Under the pieces are notes generated by a model that was not told the origin of the DNA, searched no databases, and worked only from the letters and a program-made list of their open reading frames with translations. Of a stretch of 64,000 nucleotides of DNA, positions 1 through 8,480 are shown one piece after another. The stretch spans positions 27,011-91,010 of the forward strand of contig JAEYPR010000004.1 in assembly GCA_023410535.1 (NCBI GenBank), written 5' to 3'. Made by a program: the position numbers and the translations under genes. Within the stretch, counting starts at the first letter, position 1, and every line of letters starts with the position of its first letter. Source of the DNA: Bacillota bacterium. GTDB taxonomy: Bacteria; Bacillota; UBA4882; UBA8346.

Positions 1-1
1 G

Positions 2-766
2 GTTATCTTTAACGGGACCAACATCTTTGACCTGCCGGAGTCGCAAATGTTGCCGGTCCGCCGTAAAATGCAGATGATCTTTCAGGATCCCTATTCGTCC
101 CTCAACCCGCGGATGACAGTCAGCGAAATCATTTGTGAACCGATGGAAGTTCATAAGCTCGCTAAAGGCAAAGAAGCGCAAGAACGGGCCAATGAACTGC
201 TGGCCATGGTTGGGCTCAACCGGGAACATGCCAATCGTTTTCCGCACGAATTTTCCGGCGGACAACGGCAACGGATCGGCATCGCCCGGGCTTTAGCCGT
301 CAATCCGGAGTTTATCATCTGCGACGAACCGATCTCCGCTTTGGACGTATCGATTCAAGCGCAAGTGATCAATCTCCTGGAAGAACTGCAAGAACGGTTA
401 GGTTTAACCTACCTTTTTGTCGCCCATGATATTTCGATGGTGAAACACACCAGCAACCGGATCGCTGTAATGTATCTCGGCAAAATGGTGGAGCTAGCCC
501 CGGCCAACGAGCTGTACCAGAACCCGCTCCATCCCTATACCCAGGCATTGCTCTCCGCGGTTCCGGTAGCCGACCCCGAAGTGGAAGCCACCCGGTCACG
601 GATCGTTCTCGAAGGCGATGTGCCCAGTCCGGTGGATCCCCCGCCCGGTTGCCGTTTTAAGAGCCGTTGCAAGATTGCCCGGAAAGAATGTTCCGAATGC
701 GACCCGCAACTGGTTGACTGCGGCAGCGGTCATTTTGTCAGTTGCTTTGCGGTGCAGAGTTGTTAA
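2..766 (+). CDS. Oligopeptide/dipeptide ABC transporter ATP-binding protein (OppF/DppF type), 5' end outside window
   Basis: ATP-hydrolysing subunit of a peptide-type ABC importer, acting on the inner face of the cytoplasmic membrane. The reading frame is open from base 2 and runs into the window, so the N-terminus with the Walker A loop lies upstream. Visible in order are the Q-loop (IFQDPYSSLNPRMTV), the ABC signature (FSGGQRQRIGIARAL), Walker B (FIICDEPISALD), the H-loop (VAHDIS), and the C-terminal oligopeptide-transporter extension with HPYTQALL and a cysteine-rich tail (GCRFKSRC). The SSLNPRMTV stretch and the HPYTQ tail are typical of OppF/DppF rather than sugar or phosphate ATPases. 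An internal ATG at 47 is not the start, because it would lose conserved sequence. Probably the last gene of an opp/dpp operon, since a terminator follows. Substrate unknown. Confidence 0.9.
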   Translation, partial: VIFNGTNIFDLPESQMLPVRRKMQMIFQDPYSSLNPRMTVSEIICEPMEVHKLAKGKEAQERANELLAMVGLNREHANRFPHEFSGGQRQRIGIARALAVNPEFIICDEPISALDVSIQAQVINLLEELQERLGLTYLFVAHDISMVKHTSNRIAVMYLGKMVELAPANELYQNPLHPYTQALLSAVPVADPEVEATRSRIVLEGDVPSPVDPPPGCRFKSRCKIARKECSECDPQLVDCGSGHFVSCFAVQSC

Positions 767-784
767 GTCGGTTTGATTGATCAC

Positions 785-818
785 AAAAGCTGCTCGGTTG
801 ATCCGGGCAGCTTTTTGA
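785..818. terminator. Bidirectional intrinsic terminator between the peptide ABC ATPase and the metallopeptidase gene
   Basis: Inverted repeat AAAAGCTGC ... GCAGCTTTT with an inner CGG/CCG pair and a T-run on the plus side. The minus strand also has a T-run, so it can serve both convergent genes. Confidence 0.75.
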
Positions 819-850
819 TTATTTCACACACCATGGGTAAAACCCCATAC

Positions 851-3496
851 CTAATCCAATTGGATCCTTCCAAAGACGCCGACTTGCGCTTCTCCGTCGA
901 TATTCCCGCTAACCCGGAGTCCCCAGTCGAACGGAACCACCAGCGCGGCTTTCGTCTCCACGTGAAGTTCCGCCCCCCAGGAGATTTGGCGTTCTCCTGC
1001 CGCAAACGCGCCATCCTGGAACAACACCAGTCCAAGATCTTCAAGATAGACGTTGGGATTCCACAGGCCGGTCCGGATCTGCAACAACGGGCGGGAGTAT
1101 TCAAAACGGTAAACCCCGCCGCGATTGGCTTCCAAAGCGGTTTGATAACCGCGAATGGATGGGATCACCGGATCGAAATTGTCCGGGTCGTTGACGGTTT
1201 CCATTGCCACCGACAGTTGATTGGCGGCGAATACTTGGTTCAGGGTCAATTCCCCATACACTCCTTGGCGAAGATAGCCAAATTGCGTTTGCGACCGCGG
1301 CAGCCGCAGTTTCAAACTGCCCCAAAATTGCGGATAATGAAAGGACGCTCCCAGGAACGGTTCTAACTCCGGCCCTTGATAGTCGGGGTCAAAAATGACG
1401 GTTCCGCCTAGCGTAAAATCGGATAACCCCGGCGATAAACTGGTGTAGACGGGATATGAAGCGACCAACCCGTAGACACGTTGTTCGCGGTCCCAATAAC
1501 CAAGTCGCAGTTGAAGCGGAGCCCAATACGCGACTGCCAATTCAACGGTAGTGTTCAGCTTTTGTTGTTTAGCGTCATAGGCCAATGAAGCGCGATAGGC
1601 CGGGAAATCACCAATGGCGTCGGCGCCGGAGAAAGCCACTCCCGCTTCATGCCGGTCTTGATCCCAATTAATGACCGGACTCCAATTCGCCGGGGTCATG
1701 GTTTTCAAATTATCAAAATAACTCCCGGCGCTGATTGACGCTTCGGCTGGGGACTTCACCGGCGACCCGTGGGCTGACGCCGAGGGCGGATTGACTGAGC
1801 GTTCCAGCCGCAATGGCTTACGGTAAATATCAAATCCTGACGCAGTCAGACCCAAATAGTATAAGATTCCCGTCGCCGGATCAACAGTGGGCGCGGCAGC
1901 AAACCCCTGATCGACCAGACGGTAAAATCGCCCTTGATCCCAGGCGTAAGCATACGCGCTTACTTCTCCCCCATAATTGGCGTTAAAAAGCAGGTTTGCC
2001 CCGGCAAAACGCAGATTGGACTCGGCCTCCGGCGTATCGGTTAACCTCCGGACCGTTCCGTTGGCCAAATCCAATTGATAGAGATTGTCATTCTCCCAAT
2101 CGCGCCGGGCAACCAAAACGACTTGGTTCCCACGGATGGCAATCTCGTCGACCTGAAGTTCCAACCGCAGCCGGAGCCGTTCGGCACCGGTTGCCGGATC
2201 CAACTCGATCAGCTCGGAACCGAATCCGTCTTGGCGGTCGCGCGCATAAATAACCTGACCGCGATCGGTAACGGCAAAGGAGCGCAATGTCTGGCTTAAG
2301 ATCACCTTGTCCCGCCCGCTCCCCAGTGAGCGTTGATGCAGTAAATATTGATACCCGTAACTATTATTCGCAGAGTTGGCGTACCCCGGTTTCGCTTCCA
2401 TGGTGGCATAATAGAGTTGACCATTGGCGCTTTGAAGCTGCAATCCAAAATTACTGGTGGTCGCCACCAACACCTTTTCGCGTCCGGTCGCGAGCTCATG
2501 TTCGATCAGTTCCGCCGTGGCGTATTGGCGAAAAGCGCCGGTTTTCGCAGCCGCATGATGATAATAGTAGAGTTTGCCATTGACGATCAACGGACTTTCG
2601 GTATTCCACCCGCGCCGGGTCACCGCTTCGCCTTCGGTTGTCACCGGTTTCGCCTGTTGTTTACGATCTTCCTGCCAGTCCTGCCAGAGTTGGGGGAAGG
2701 TTTTGCCAAACGCTTTCTTCGCACTTTGATCCATGCCCCAGCCCGGTAAAGGGGTCGCAAGCACACCCGCTCCACTGCCGTTCACCCGCAGAAACTCGGT
2801 TAAGCTTGCCTCCCCGTAAGTCCGCGCTAGATACCGCAAAAATTCACTCCCCAAAGTGTACTCGCCTTGCAGGTCAAACCCAAACGGATCGTAGGTCGCA
2901 TCCAACAATGAAGGAAACCGGTCCGCCGCCGCCAAAGCGCTCAAGTAAGCATCAAACACCCCATCATTCAACCGACCCTGGAAAGGGCTGGCCTGCGACT
3001 CGCGGTAGACGGCAATTCCCTCGCTGAACCAACCCGGCAATGCCAGGTTGGGCATGAACCAAAGGCTGGCGCCGAAGAGATTGCGCAAAGCGCCGGGTAG
3101 TCCGCTGGTTGCCGACAACGTTAAATGGTGCGTATATTCATGAACCCCAACTAGCGATCCCCAGTTTTCCACCCCGCCGCTCCATGCGGACGCAGTTGGG
3201 GCGAATTGAAATAAATGGACGGCGTTATTCAACGGCGTGGCAAATCCATTCACCAACACACCGGTATCATCCAGGACCACCGCCAGGTGGCGCGCTTGAT
3301 TTCCACTAAACTGTTCCAGTTGCGGCCGGTAAAATTCAAGGGTGTTAAGGGTTTCCCGGGCTTGCGCCGCTCGGCCGCTCGGATAAAATACCGTGAAATG
3401 GTCGGTCTTTAGCGACTGCCATTGGGATTTGGCAGCTACAGTCATGGGGATCGCCAAGAAGATTAGCGTCAGCAAGAGGATTTTGATCTGCTTCAT
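851..3496 (-). CDS. Secreted gluzincin metallopeptidase fused to a beta-propeller and an outer-membrane (Omp85-like) barrel
   Basis: About 881 residues. The start is taken at the second of two adjacent ATGs because GGGAG lies about 6 nt upstream; an upstream in-frame start would only add a basic leader. Residues 1-23 form a signal peptide (MKQIKILLLTLIFLAIPMTVAA). Residues 30-290 look like a peptidase MA/M1-like catalytic domain with the zinc motif HEYTH (119-123) and a downstream glutamate (GWFSEGIAVY, E159). Residues 300-590 are repeated beta-strands resembling a PD40/TolB-type propeller. The last 270 residues are alternating amphipathic strands containing IRGYQTALEANRGG and FEYSRPLL, which resemble the RGY strand and following EYR.PL of BamA/surface-antigen barrels. 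A barrel implies an outer membrane. Single gene, convergent with the ABC ATPase. Substrate unknown; domain limits are by eye. Confidence 0.75.
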   Translation of the reverse strand: MKQIKILLLTLIFLAIPMTVAAKSQWQSLKTDHFTVFYPSGRAAQARETLNTLEFYRPQLEQFSGNQARHLAVVLDDTGVLVNGFATPLNNAVHLFQFAPTASAWSGGVENWGSLVGVHEYTHHLTLSATSGLPGALRNLFGASLWFMPNLALPGWFSEGIAVYRESQASPFQGRLNDGVFDAYLSALAAADRFPSLLDATYDPFGFDLQGEYTLGSEFLRYLARTYGEASLTEFLRVNGSGAGVLATPLPGWGMDQSAKKAFGKTFPQLWQDWQEDRKQQAKPVTTEGEAVTRRGWNTESPLIVNGKLYYYHHAAAKTGAFRQYATAELIEHELATGREKVLVATTSNFGLQLQSANGQLYYATMEAKPGYANSANNSYGYQYLLHQRSLGSGRDKVILSQTLRSFAVTDRGQVIYARDRQDGFGSELIELDPATGAERLRLRLELQVDEIAIRGNQVVLVARRDWENDNLYQLDLANGTVRRLTDTPEAESNLRFAGANLLFNANYGGEVSAYAYAWDQGRFYRLVDQGFAAAPTVDPATGILYYLGLTASGFDIYRKPLRLERSVNPPSASAHGSPVKSPAEASISAGSYFDNLKTMTPANWSPVINWDQDRHEAGVAFSGADAIGDFPAYRASLAYDAKQQKLNTTVELAVAYWAPLQLRLGYWDREQRVYGLVASYPVYTSLSPGLSDFTLGGTVIFDPDYQGPELEPFLGASFHYPQFWGSLKLRLPRSQTQFGYLRQGVYGELTLNQVFAANQLSVAMETVNDPDNFDPVIPSIRGYQTALEANRGGVYRFEYSRPLLQIRTGLWNPNVYLEDLGLVLFQDGAFAAGERQISWGAELHVETKAALVVPFDWGLRVSGNIDGEAQVGVFGRIQLD

Positions 3497-3630
3497 CATA
3501 CGCTCCCAGTGATTCGTTTTACGGTATGTAAAACGTCGACGAAACAACTGTTAGCGCTGGTTAAAGTTCAAAGAAAGGATACTAGCGGAGAATGGCGGTT
3601 TTTTGATATCGGGATTCACCCGGCCTTGTT

Positions 3631-4743
3631 TTACTGAAAACTGATCGAGGCGGGAATCGTAATCTGTTTCATACATTCAAGCGCATAAAGATCGGTCATT
3701 CCAGCGACATAATCGGTGATGATCGTCTCCGGCCGCGCTTGTTTCGGGCGGTAAAACGGATCCATCTCCTCCAAATAACGGCCAAAAACCCGGTCCAACT
3801 TAATCGGACCCAGCTGATACCGGGCAAAATCCAGACCGTGCCGCTGATATAGATCCATCAGATAATCAAAGATGGTGGCGATAATCCGTTGTCCGAACAC
3901 TTTATAGGCTTCAATCTTGGGATGATTATAGATATATTCGCGATTGAACCGTTTCAAACGGTCGACTACTTCATAGCGCTCGTCGGAGAAACAGATCCGC
4001 CCTTGACGGCGTGAACTCTCAATCACGTCAATCACCAAGCTGTTAATGATCTCACCATTGGTATTGCCAAGTTCCTTCAGGATCTGCGCCGGGATATCCT
4101 GGGTTTTGATAAACCCGGCAATCTTGGCGTCCTCGATGTCCCGCCCCAAATAAGCAATTTTATCCGCGAAACGGACGATGCAACCTTCGTAGGAACAGGG
4201 TAAATAACTGCGGCTGTTGATCGCTTCCAAGGTATTGGGCCGGGTTGCCGGCTCCAAAAATTGTTCGAAATGTTCGCCGTTATGGCAGATGATCCCGTCC
4301 TTCACGCCATAGGTGAGGTTCAATCCCCGCCCGCCGTTGGCTAAATGCTCGATCACCCGGTAACCGTTGATCTCGTGCATGAACGAACCGACGCCTTGAA
4401 GCTTTTGATTGAGCACTTCCTCGCCGGAGTGGCCGAACGGGGCATGCCCAAGATCGTGCCCTAAGCCGGTCGCGTAGGCTAATTCGATATCCAGTCCCCA
4501 ACCGTCGGAGATTAATCCTTTGCAAATAGTCGCGGCAATGGTTGCCACATGCATCACGTGCTCAATTCGGGTACAAACGTGATCGTTCTCCGGCGCAAAA
4601 AAGACCTGTGTCTTATGTTTCAAACGGCGGAACGGCATCGAGTGGATAATCGCCGTTTGATCCCGGAAATAGTCGCCCCGCACATCGGCGCGGCGTTCGT
4701 GGGTTCGCTGCAGATAAACTTCGCGGGGCAATGGATTGTTCAC
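3631..4743 (-). CDS. dgt: Deoxyguanosinetriphosphate triphosphohydrolase (dGTPase), HD superfamily
   Basis: Hydrolyses dGTP/dNTPs to deoxynucleoside and tripolyphosphate, a cytosolic dNTP pool control enzyme. 370 residues. Visible are the family signature PFRRLKHKTQVF (residues about 37-48), the metal-binding His in RIEHVMHV, the HD pair in GLGHDLGHAPFGHSGE and the last Asp in RFADKIAYLGRDIED. The start codon is GTG at 4741-4743, with GAGGTGA about 9 nt upstream; no better in-frame start lies nearby. The size fits the short bacterial dGTPase subfamily. It stands alone between the metallopeptidase and the CBS protein on the same strand, with short gaps on both sides. Function is confident at family level; nucleotide preference is not visible. 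Confidence 0.92.
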   Translation of the reverse strand: MNNPLPREVYLQRTHERRADVRGDYFRDQTAIIHSMPFRRLKHKTQVFFAPENDHVCTRIEHVMHVATIAATICKGLISDGWGLDIELAYATGLGHDLGHAPFGHSGEEVLNQKLQGVGSFMHEINGYRVIEHLANGGRGLNLTYGVKDGIICHNGEHFEQFLEPATRPNTLEAINSRSYLPCSYEGCIVRFADKIAYLGRDIEDAKIAGFIKTQDIPAQILKELGNTNGEIINSLVIDVIESSRRQGRICFSDERYEVVDRLKRFNREYIYNHPKIEAYKVFGQRIIATIFDYLMDLYQRHGLDFARYQLGPIKLDRVFGRYLEEMDPFYRPKQARPETIITDYVAGMTDLYALECMKQITIPASISFQ

Positions 4744-4919
4744 CAGGCCAGGTCACCTCATCAAACATCATTAAGATTGTTGACAAAATACTTTCTCTGC
4801 CGGACGGTTCGTTTCCTGCCGCCAAGCGCGGATTTGCATAATCAATCATTGGCGATACTGGGATATTCAAACAAAGAGCCGATGGAACATTCCACCGGCG
4901 CAGCGTTATTACCTTACTT

Positions 4920-5375
4920 TTACACAGTTTGAGTACTTTTGGGTAACCATTTGAAAGCGGGTTTGCTTTTTGGCGCCGGCACCAAACCGGCGTAATACTC
5001 AATAATTTCCCGGCGGCGGATGATCCCGATAAAGATGCCATTGTCATCGATCACCGGGACAAAGTTTTGGTTCATTGCCAGTGATAAGAGATCTTCGATC
5101 TCGGCATTGATCCGGACCGGGGTATTTTTGGTACGCAACGGTACTTCCCGCAACGGCACCCGTTCGGTCCCCTCAAAGGTTAAGGCGGGGGTGTTTTTGA
5201 GTTTCCAAAGCAAATCCCCTTCGGTTAAGGTTCCGGCAAACTTGCCGTCATCGTCAATGAGGGGAATGGCGGTATAGCGGTGATACTCCATTTTTTCCAA
5301 TGCTTGACGCATCGTACACTTTATAGGCAAATAGACCACATCGTTCTTGGGAATGAGAAAAAAAGCAATATTCAT
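4920..5375 (-). CDS. CBS domain pair protein
   Basis: 151-residue protein made almost wholly of two CBS domains, which usually bind adenine nucleotides and act as sensors. CBS1 spans roughly residues 10-70 (MRQALEKMEYHRYTAIPLIDDDGKFAGTLTEGD) and CBS2 residues 85-140 (NQNFVPVIDDNGIFIGIIRRREII). The C-terminus is short and basic. The start at 5375 is fixed by AGGAGG seven bases upstream; a longer in-frame extension lacks a ribosome binding site. It has no attached catalytic domain, so its partner is unknown. It sits upstream of dgt on the same strand with a gap of about 175 bases, so co-transcription is possible but not shown. Confidence 0.85.
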   Translation of the reverse strand: MNIAFFLIPKNDVVYLPIKCTMRQALEKMEYHRYTAIPLIDDDGKFAGTLTEGDLLWKLKNTPALTFEGTERVPLREVPLRTKNTPVRINAEIEDLLSLAMNQNFVPVIDDNGIFIGIIRRREIIEYYAGLVPAPKSKPAFKWLPKSTQTV

Positions 5376-5596
5376 CGGGTTCCTCCTGTTGGAAAACGTC
5401 TGGTCCATTTTATTGTAACGTAGCCTTCGGCAAAAAGTTGCCAAAAAAGAAATGGAAAAGATCCGTTCCAAAGATATTACCCCACCTCAATATATGCTTG
5501 CAACTGCGATTGAAGGACTTATTCTTTCATGGGTTTTTCTAAAAAAATTCGCCGGAACTTAATCATTCCAGCGACTCTCATCATTGATTATCATAC

Positions 5597-5800
5597 TCAA
5601 TCCGGTTTGTTCGGTACTTTTTCCCGGAACAAAAAGGTGATCGCGTAAATACCGGCAATACCCACTAAAGAGTAAATAATCCGGCTCCAGAGCGATGCTT
5701 GACCTCCGAAAATTGCCGCAACCAGATCGTATTTGAACAATCCGACCAACAACCAGTTCAACGCACCGATAATTACGAGAACTAACGCTAACCGATCCAT
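5597..5800 (-). CDS. DUF378 family small membrane protein
   Basis: 67-residue protein with two hydrophobic segments (about 4-24 and 41-60). It matches the DUF378 pattern: LVIIGALNWLLVGLFKYDLV, an AIFGG turn, then SRIIYSLVGIAGIYAI. The family is common in Firmicutes and has no established function. The start ATG has GGAGTGGG upstream at suitable spacing. A longer reading in another frame over the same DNA (5559-5813) is a shadow. It is transcribed away from the hemerythrin gene, and the 180-base gap between them must hold both promoters. Confidence 0.8.
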   Translation of the reverse strand: MDRLALVLVIIGALNWLLVGLFKYDLVAAIFGGQASLWSRIIYSLVGIAGIYAITFLFREKVPNKPD

Positions 5801-5981
5801 AATCCCACTCCAATCTTTTTTCTTTAGTTTCCCGCGTTTCGGATAGTTTAGGTTAGGGAAGTGTTACCAAAGCGGCGGAGACTCTACCGGTTAGTCGGGA
5901 CGGAACGAAATTTTTATTAAACTTTACATTGGAAAAGCCGATATCATGGGTAAGACATAATACATCAAGGAGGTTATGAAG

Positions 5982-6386
5982 ATGGCTGTTTTATGGACGC
6001 CCAACTTGGCCGTAGGCAATCGTTTGATCGATGATCAACATAAAGAGTTATACCACCGGATTGATCAATTGCTCGAAGCCTGTAATCAAGGCAAAGGCCG
6101 CGAAGTGATCGGCGACGCCCTCAACTTTCTCCAGGACTATATCGTCCGTCATTTTTCCGACGAAGAAGCGTTGATGATCAAATACCAATATCCGAAATAC
6201 AATGAACAAAAAGCGCAACACACGCATTTTATTCAAAAGGTCAATGAGTTAAAGCAGGAATTTGAGAAAGACGGCCCCGGCCTCAATGTGGTCATCCTCA
6301 CCAATCGCACCGTGGTGCAATGGTTAAACACTCATATTCGTAATTTGGACACCGAATTAGGCACCTATTTGAAGGATAAGATTTGA
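5982..6386 (+). CDS. Bacteriohemerythrin with one iron-ligand position changed (His to Gln)
   Basis: 134-residue four-helix hemerythrin-like protein, expected to bind O2 at a di-iron centre in the cytoplasm. Typical roles are O2 storage, sensing or scavenging in anaerobes or microaerobes. Ligand motifs are H20 (DDQH), H57 and E61 (RHFSDEE), H80 (QHTHF) and H118/D123 (HIRNLD). The motif YP-x4-H-x3-H normally supplies two histidines; here the first is Q76 (YPKYNEQKAQH), a one-base difference from His. AAGGAGG lies 8 nt before ATG 5982 and only 2 nt before ATG 5976, so 5982 is chosen. Monocistronic, with a terminator right after it. The family call is firm; whether the site is fully di-iron is uncertain. 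Confidence 0.88.
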   Translation: MAVLWTPNLAVGNRLIDDQHKELYHRIDQLLEACNQGKGREVIGDALNFLQDYIVRHFSDEEALMIKYQYPKYNEQKAQHTHFIQKVNELKQEFEKDGPGLNVVILTNRTVVQWLNTHIRNLDTELGTYLKDKI

Positions 6387-6400
6387 CGCCCGCCAAAACA

Positions 6401-6436
6401 AAAACTCCCGTTTGTGAATCACAACGGGAGTTTTTT
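6401..6436. terminator. Bidirectional intrinsic terminator between hemerythrin gene and asnS
   Basis: Stem AAAACTCCCGTT / AACGGGAGTTTT followed by T-runs on both strands. It lies between the stops of two convergent genes. Confidence 0.88.
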
Positions 6437-6484
6437 ATTGCTTCCTTTTTCTGCCCCGGCCTACCGGCAACGAACGGCCTGATT

Positions 6485-7876
6485 CTAGAATTCAGCGGTC
6501 CGCACCGTACGGGGATAAGCGATCACGTCCCGGATATTGGTCATGCCGGTCAGGTACATGATCAACCGTTCAAATCCCAAACCATAGCCGGCGTGACGGG
6601 TTCCGCCGTATTTGCGGAGGTCGAGATACCACCAATAATCCTCGCAGTGTAAGTTTAACTCGGCCATCCGCGCTTCCAAGACTGCCAACCGTTCCTCGCG
6701 TTGGCTGCCGCCGATGATCTCGCCGACGCCCGGAACCAGCAGATCCATGGCCGCAACGGTGTTTTGGTCGTCATTTAAACGCATATAAAAGGCTTTAATC
6801 GCTTTAGGATAATCAGTCACAAAAACCGGTTTCTTGAAGACTTGTTCCGTCAGGTAACGCTCATGCTCGGTCTGCAAGTCGCAACCCCATTCCACCGGGT
6901 ATTCGAACTTATCTTTATTTTTGGCTAAAATCGCAATGGCTTCAGTATAAGTGACATGGCCAAATTCCGAGTTGACGACATTATTGAGCCGTTCAAACAA
7001 TCCATTGTCGATGATGTTGTTGAAAAATTCCATCTCCTCCGGGGCATTCTCCAGACAGTAGTTGATGACGTATTTGATCATCGCTTCGGCTAACTCCATA
7101 TTGTCGCGCAGTTCGGCAAAGGCGATTTCCGGCTCAATCATCCAAAACTCAGCCGCGTGCCGGGCAGTATTGGAATTTTCAGCGCGGAAAGTCGGGCCGA
7201 AAGTATAAATGTTCCGAAACGCCATACAATACGTCTCGCCGTTCAATTGGCCGCTGACGGTCAAGTTGGTTTCTTTGCCGAAGAAATCCTGGCTGTAGTC
7301 AATCCTGCCATCCTCGGTGCGGGGCGGATTGACCGGATCCAAGGTGGAGACCCGGAACATTTCACCGGCGCCTTCACAATCGCTTCCGGTAATGATCGGC
7401 GTCTGGACATAAACAAAGTTCCGTTCTTGAAAAAACCGGTGGATGGCGTAAGCGGCCAAGGACCGGATGCGAAAGACCGCCGAAAAGGTATTGGTACGCG
7501 GACGCAAATGGGCGATCGTCCGCAAAAACTCAAAAGAATGTCGTTTCTTTTGCAATGGATAATCGGGTTGCGAAGCCCCTTCCAGGGTAATCGCCCGCGC
7601 TTTTAACTCAAACGGCTGTTTCGCGCCGGGACTTTCAACCAATTCTCCCGTGACGATAATCGCCGACCCCACGCCAAGCTTAGTGATTTCCGCAAAATTT
7701 TCCAAACTATCGTCAAAGACGATCTGCAAGTTGCGATAGAACGATCCGTCATTTAACTCAATAAATCCAAAGGTTTTCGAATCGCGAATCGTCCGAACCC
7801 ACCCGGACACTTGGATCAATTGATTCAGAAATTGCGGGGTCTCCCGAAAAATCTGTTTAATTAAGACATTTGCCAT
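6485..7876 (-). CDS. asnS: Asparaginyl-tRNA synthetase
   Basis: Charges tRNA-Asn with asparagine in the cytosol. About 463 residues, normal for bacterial AsnRS. The N-terminal OB-fold anticodon-binding domain (residues 1-110, VSGWVRTIRDSKTFGFIELNDG) is followed by the class II catalytic core, with motif 2 (FRAENSNTARHAAEFWMIEPE) and motif 3 (GYGLGFERLIMYL). The start at 7876 is chosen because AAAGGAG is 7 nt upstream; the ATG two codons earlier is too close to it. The expression signal upstream is a near-consensus promoter with a short leader of about 60 nt, too short for a T-box. Single gene, bounded by a terminator. Confidence 0.96.
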   Translation of the reverse strand: MANVLIKQIFRETPQFLNQLIQVSGWVRTIRDSKTFGFIELNDGSFYRNLQIVFDDSLENFAEITKLGVGSAIIVTGELVESPGAKQPFELKARAITLEGASQPDYPLQKKRHSFEFLRTIAHLRPRTNTFSAVFRIRSLAAYAIHRFFQERNFVYVQTPIITGSDCEGAGEMFRVSTLDPVNPPRTEDGRIDYSQDFFGKETNLTVSGQLNGETYCMAFRNIYTFGPTFRAENSNTARHAAEFWMIEPEIAFAELRDNMELAEAMIKYVINYCLENAPEEMEFFNNIIDNGLFERLNNVVNSEFGHVTYTEAIAILAKNKDKFEYPVEWGCDLQTEHERYLTEQVFKKPVFVTDYPKAIKAFYMRLNDDQNTVAAMDLLVPGVGEIIGGSQREERLAVLEARMAELNLHCEDYWWYLDLRKYGGTRHAGYGLGFERLIMYLTGMTNIRDVIAYPRTVRTAEF

Positions 7877-7942
7877 CCTCATTCTCCTTTGGCGCTTGGC
7901 TGTTGCCACTCGATAATACATAATACATTATACGCCTTTATT

Positions 7943-7971
7943 AGTATACCAGATTATGTCCGGTTCGCCAA
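7943..7971 (-). promoter_or_regulatory. Sigma-A-type promoter of asnS
   Basis: On the minus strand, TTGGCG, a 17-base spacer, then TATACT preceded by TGG (extended -10). It lies about 66 bases before the asnS start codon. Confidence 0.65.
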
Positions 7972-7999
7972 TAATCTCCGCTGAAGATACAAAGTTGCC

Positions 8000-8126
8000 G
8001 CCTAGAAATACACTGAATGCGCTTCTGTCCACCCAGACCTGAAGGTCAGGGCTAAGTTGAAAACTGGTCTCAAGCCCTTCCGGGCTGGGTGGTGCTTCGA
8101 AGCTTTACCGAGCCCTGGAGGGGCTT
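8000..8126 (+). repeat. Intergenic repeat element, copy 1
   Basis: Begins GCCTAGAAATA and contains GACCTGAAGGTCAGG, GGTGCTTCGAAG and GAGCCCTGGAGGGGCTTTAGA. The same blocks in the same order recur at 8230-8323 (first half and CTTCGAAG block) and on the minus strand near 16786-16885 (second half). It is non-coding as far as I can see. The orientation is assigned relative to copy 2. Confidence 0.65.
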
Positions 8127-8129
8127 TAG

Positions 8130-8189
8130 AATGGTTTTGATAATCTTAGCCCTGTCGTTTACGGCCGGGCTAAGATTATCAAAACCATT
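8130..8189. repeat. Perfect 23-bp inverted repeat within the intergenic repeat cluster
   Basis: Left arm 8130-8152 and right arm 8167-8189 are exact reverse complements over 23 bases (ends AATGGTTTTGA ... TCAAAACCATT), around a 14-base loop containing TGTCGTTTACGG. There is no T-run directly after either arm, so it is not a standard terminator. It separates repeat copies 1 and 2. Confidence 0.8.
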
Positions 8190-8229
8190 TTCATCTCTTC
8201 GCTTGCCCAGCATGCTGGGGTGGACGACT

Positions 8230-8323
8230 GCCTAGAAATAGCTGGAGAACCTTCTGTCAGCCCGACCTTGAGGTCAGGGGCTAAGGCCGGGCTAGGTCAT
8301 GCTTCGAAGCTTGGTACTCTTAC
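8230..8323 (+). repeat. Intergenic repeat element, copy 2
   Basis: GCCTAGAAATA, then CTTCTGTCAGCCCGACCTTG, AGGTCAGGGGCTAAG and CATGCTTCGAAGCTTGG, closely matching the layout of copy 1 about 230 bases upstream. Shorter than copy 1 because it lacks the GAGCCCTGGAGGGGCT block. Confidence 0.65.
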
Positions 8324-8432
8324 ATCATGGCGTGGCAACGGTGATTTTATGTATTGTTTCCTGTTGGCGTTCTTCCTAATAAAGTGTTAAAAGAATCTTT
8401 GATTAATTTCACTTTCGCCGGATTCGGGGTCA

Positions 8433-8441
8433 TGTTATAAT
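8433..8441 (+). promoter_or_regulatory. Extended -10 promoter element of prfC
   Basis: TGTTATAAT (TGnTATAAT) lies 40 bases before the prfC start. No good -35 hexamer is visible at 17 bases upstream, which fits an extended -10 promoter. Confidence 0.45.
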
Positions 8442-8480
8442 TATTCTTTGTGGTAGTCCGTTAAGAAGTTGGAGGTTGAC

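Noticed and set aside
7877..7942. Possible T-box leader before asnS
   Set aside because: The promoter lies only about 66 bases before the start codon, too short for a T-box, and no T-box sequence is present.
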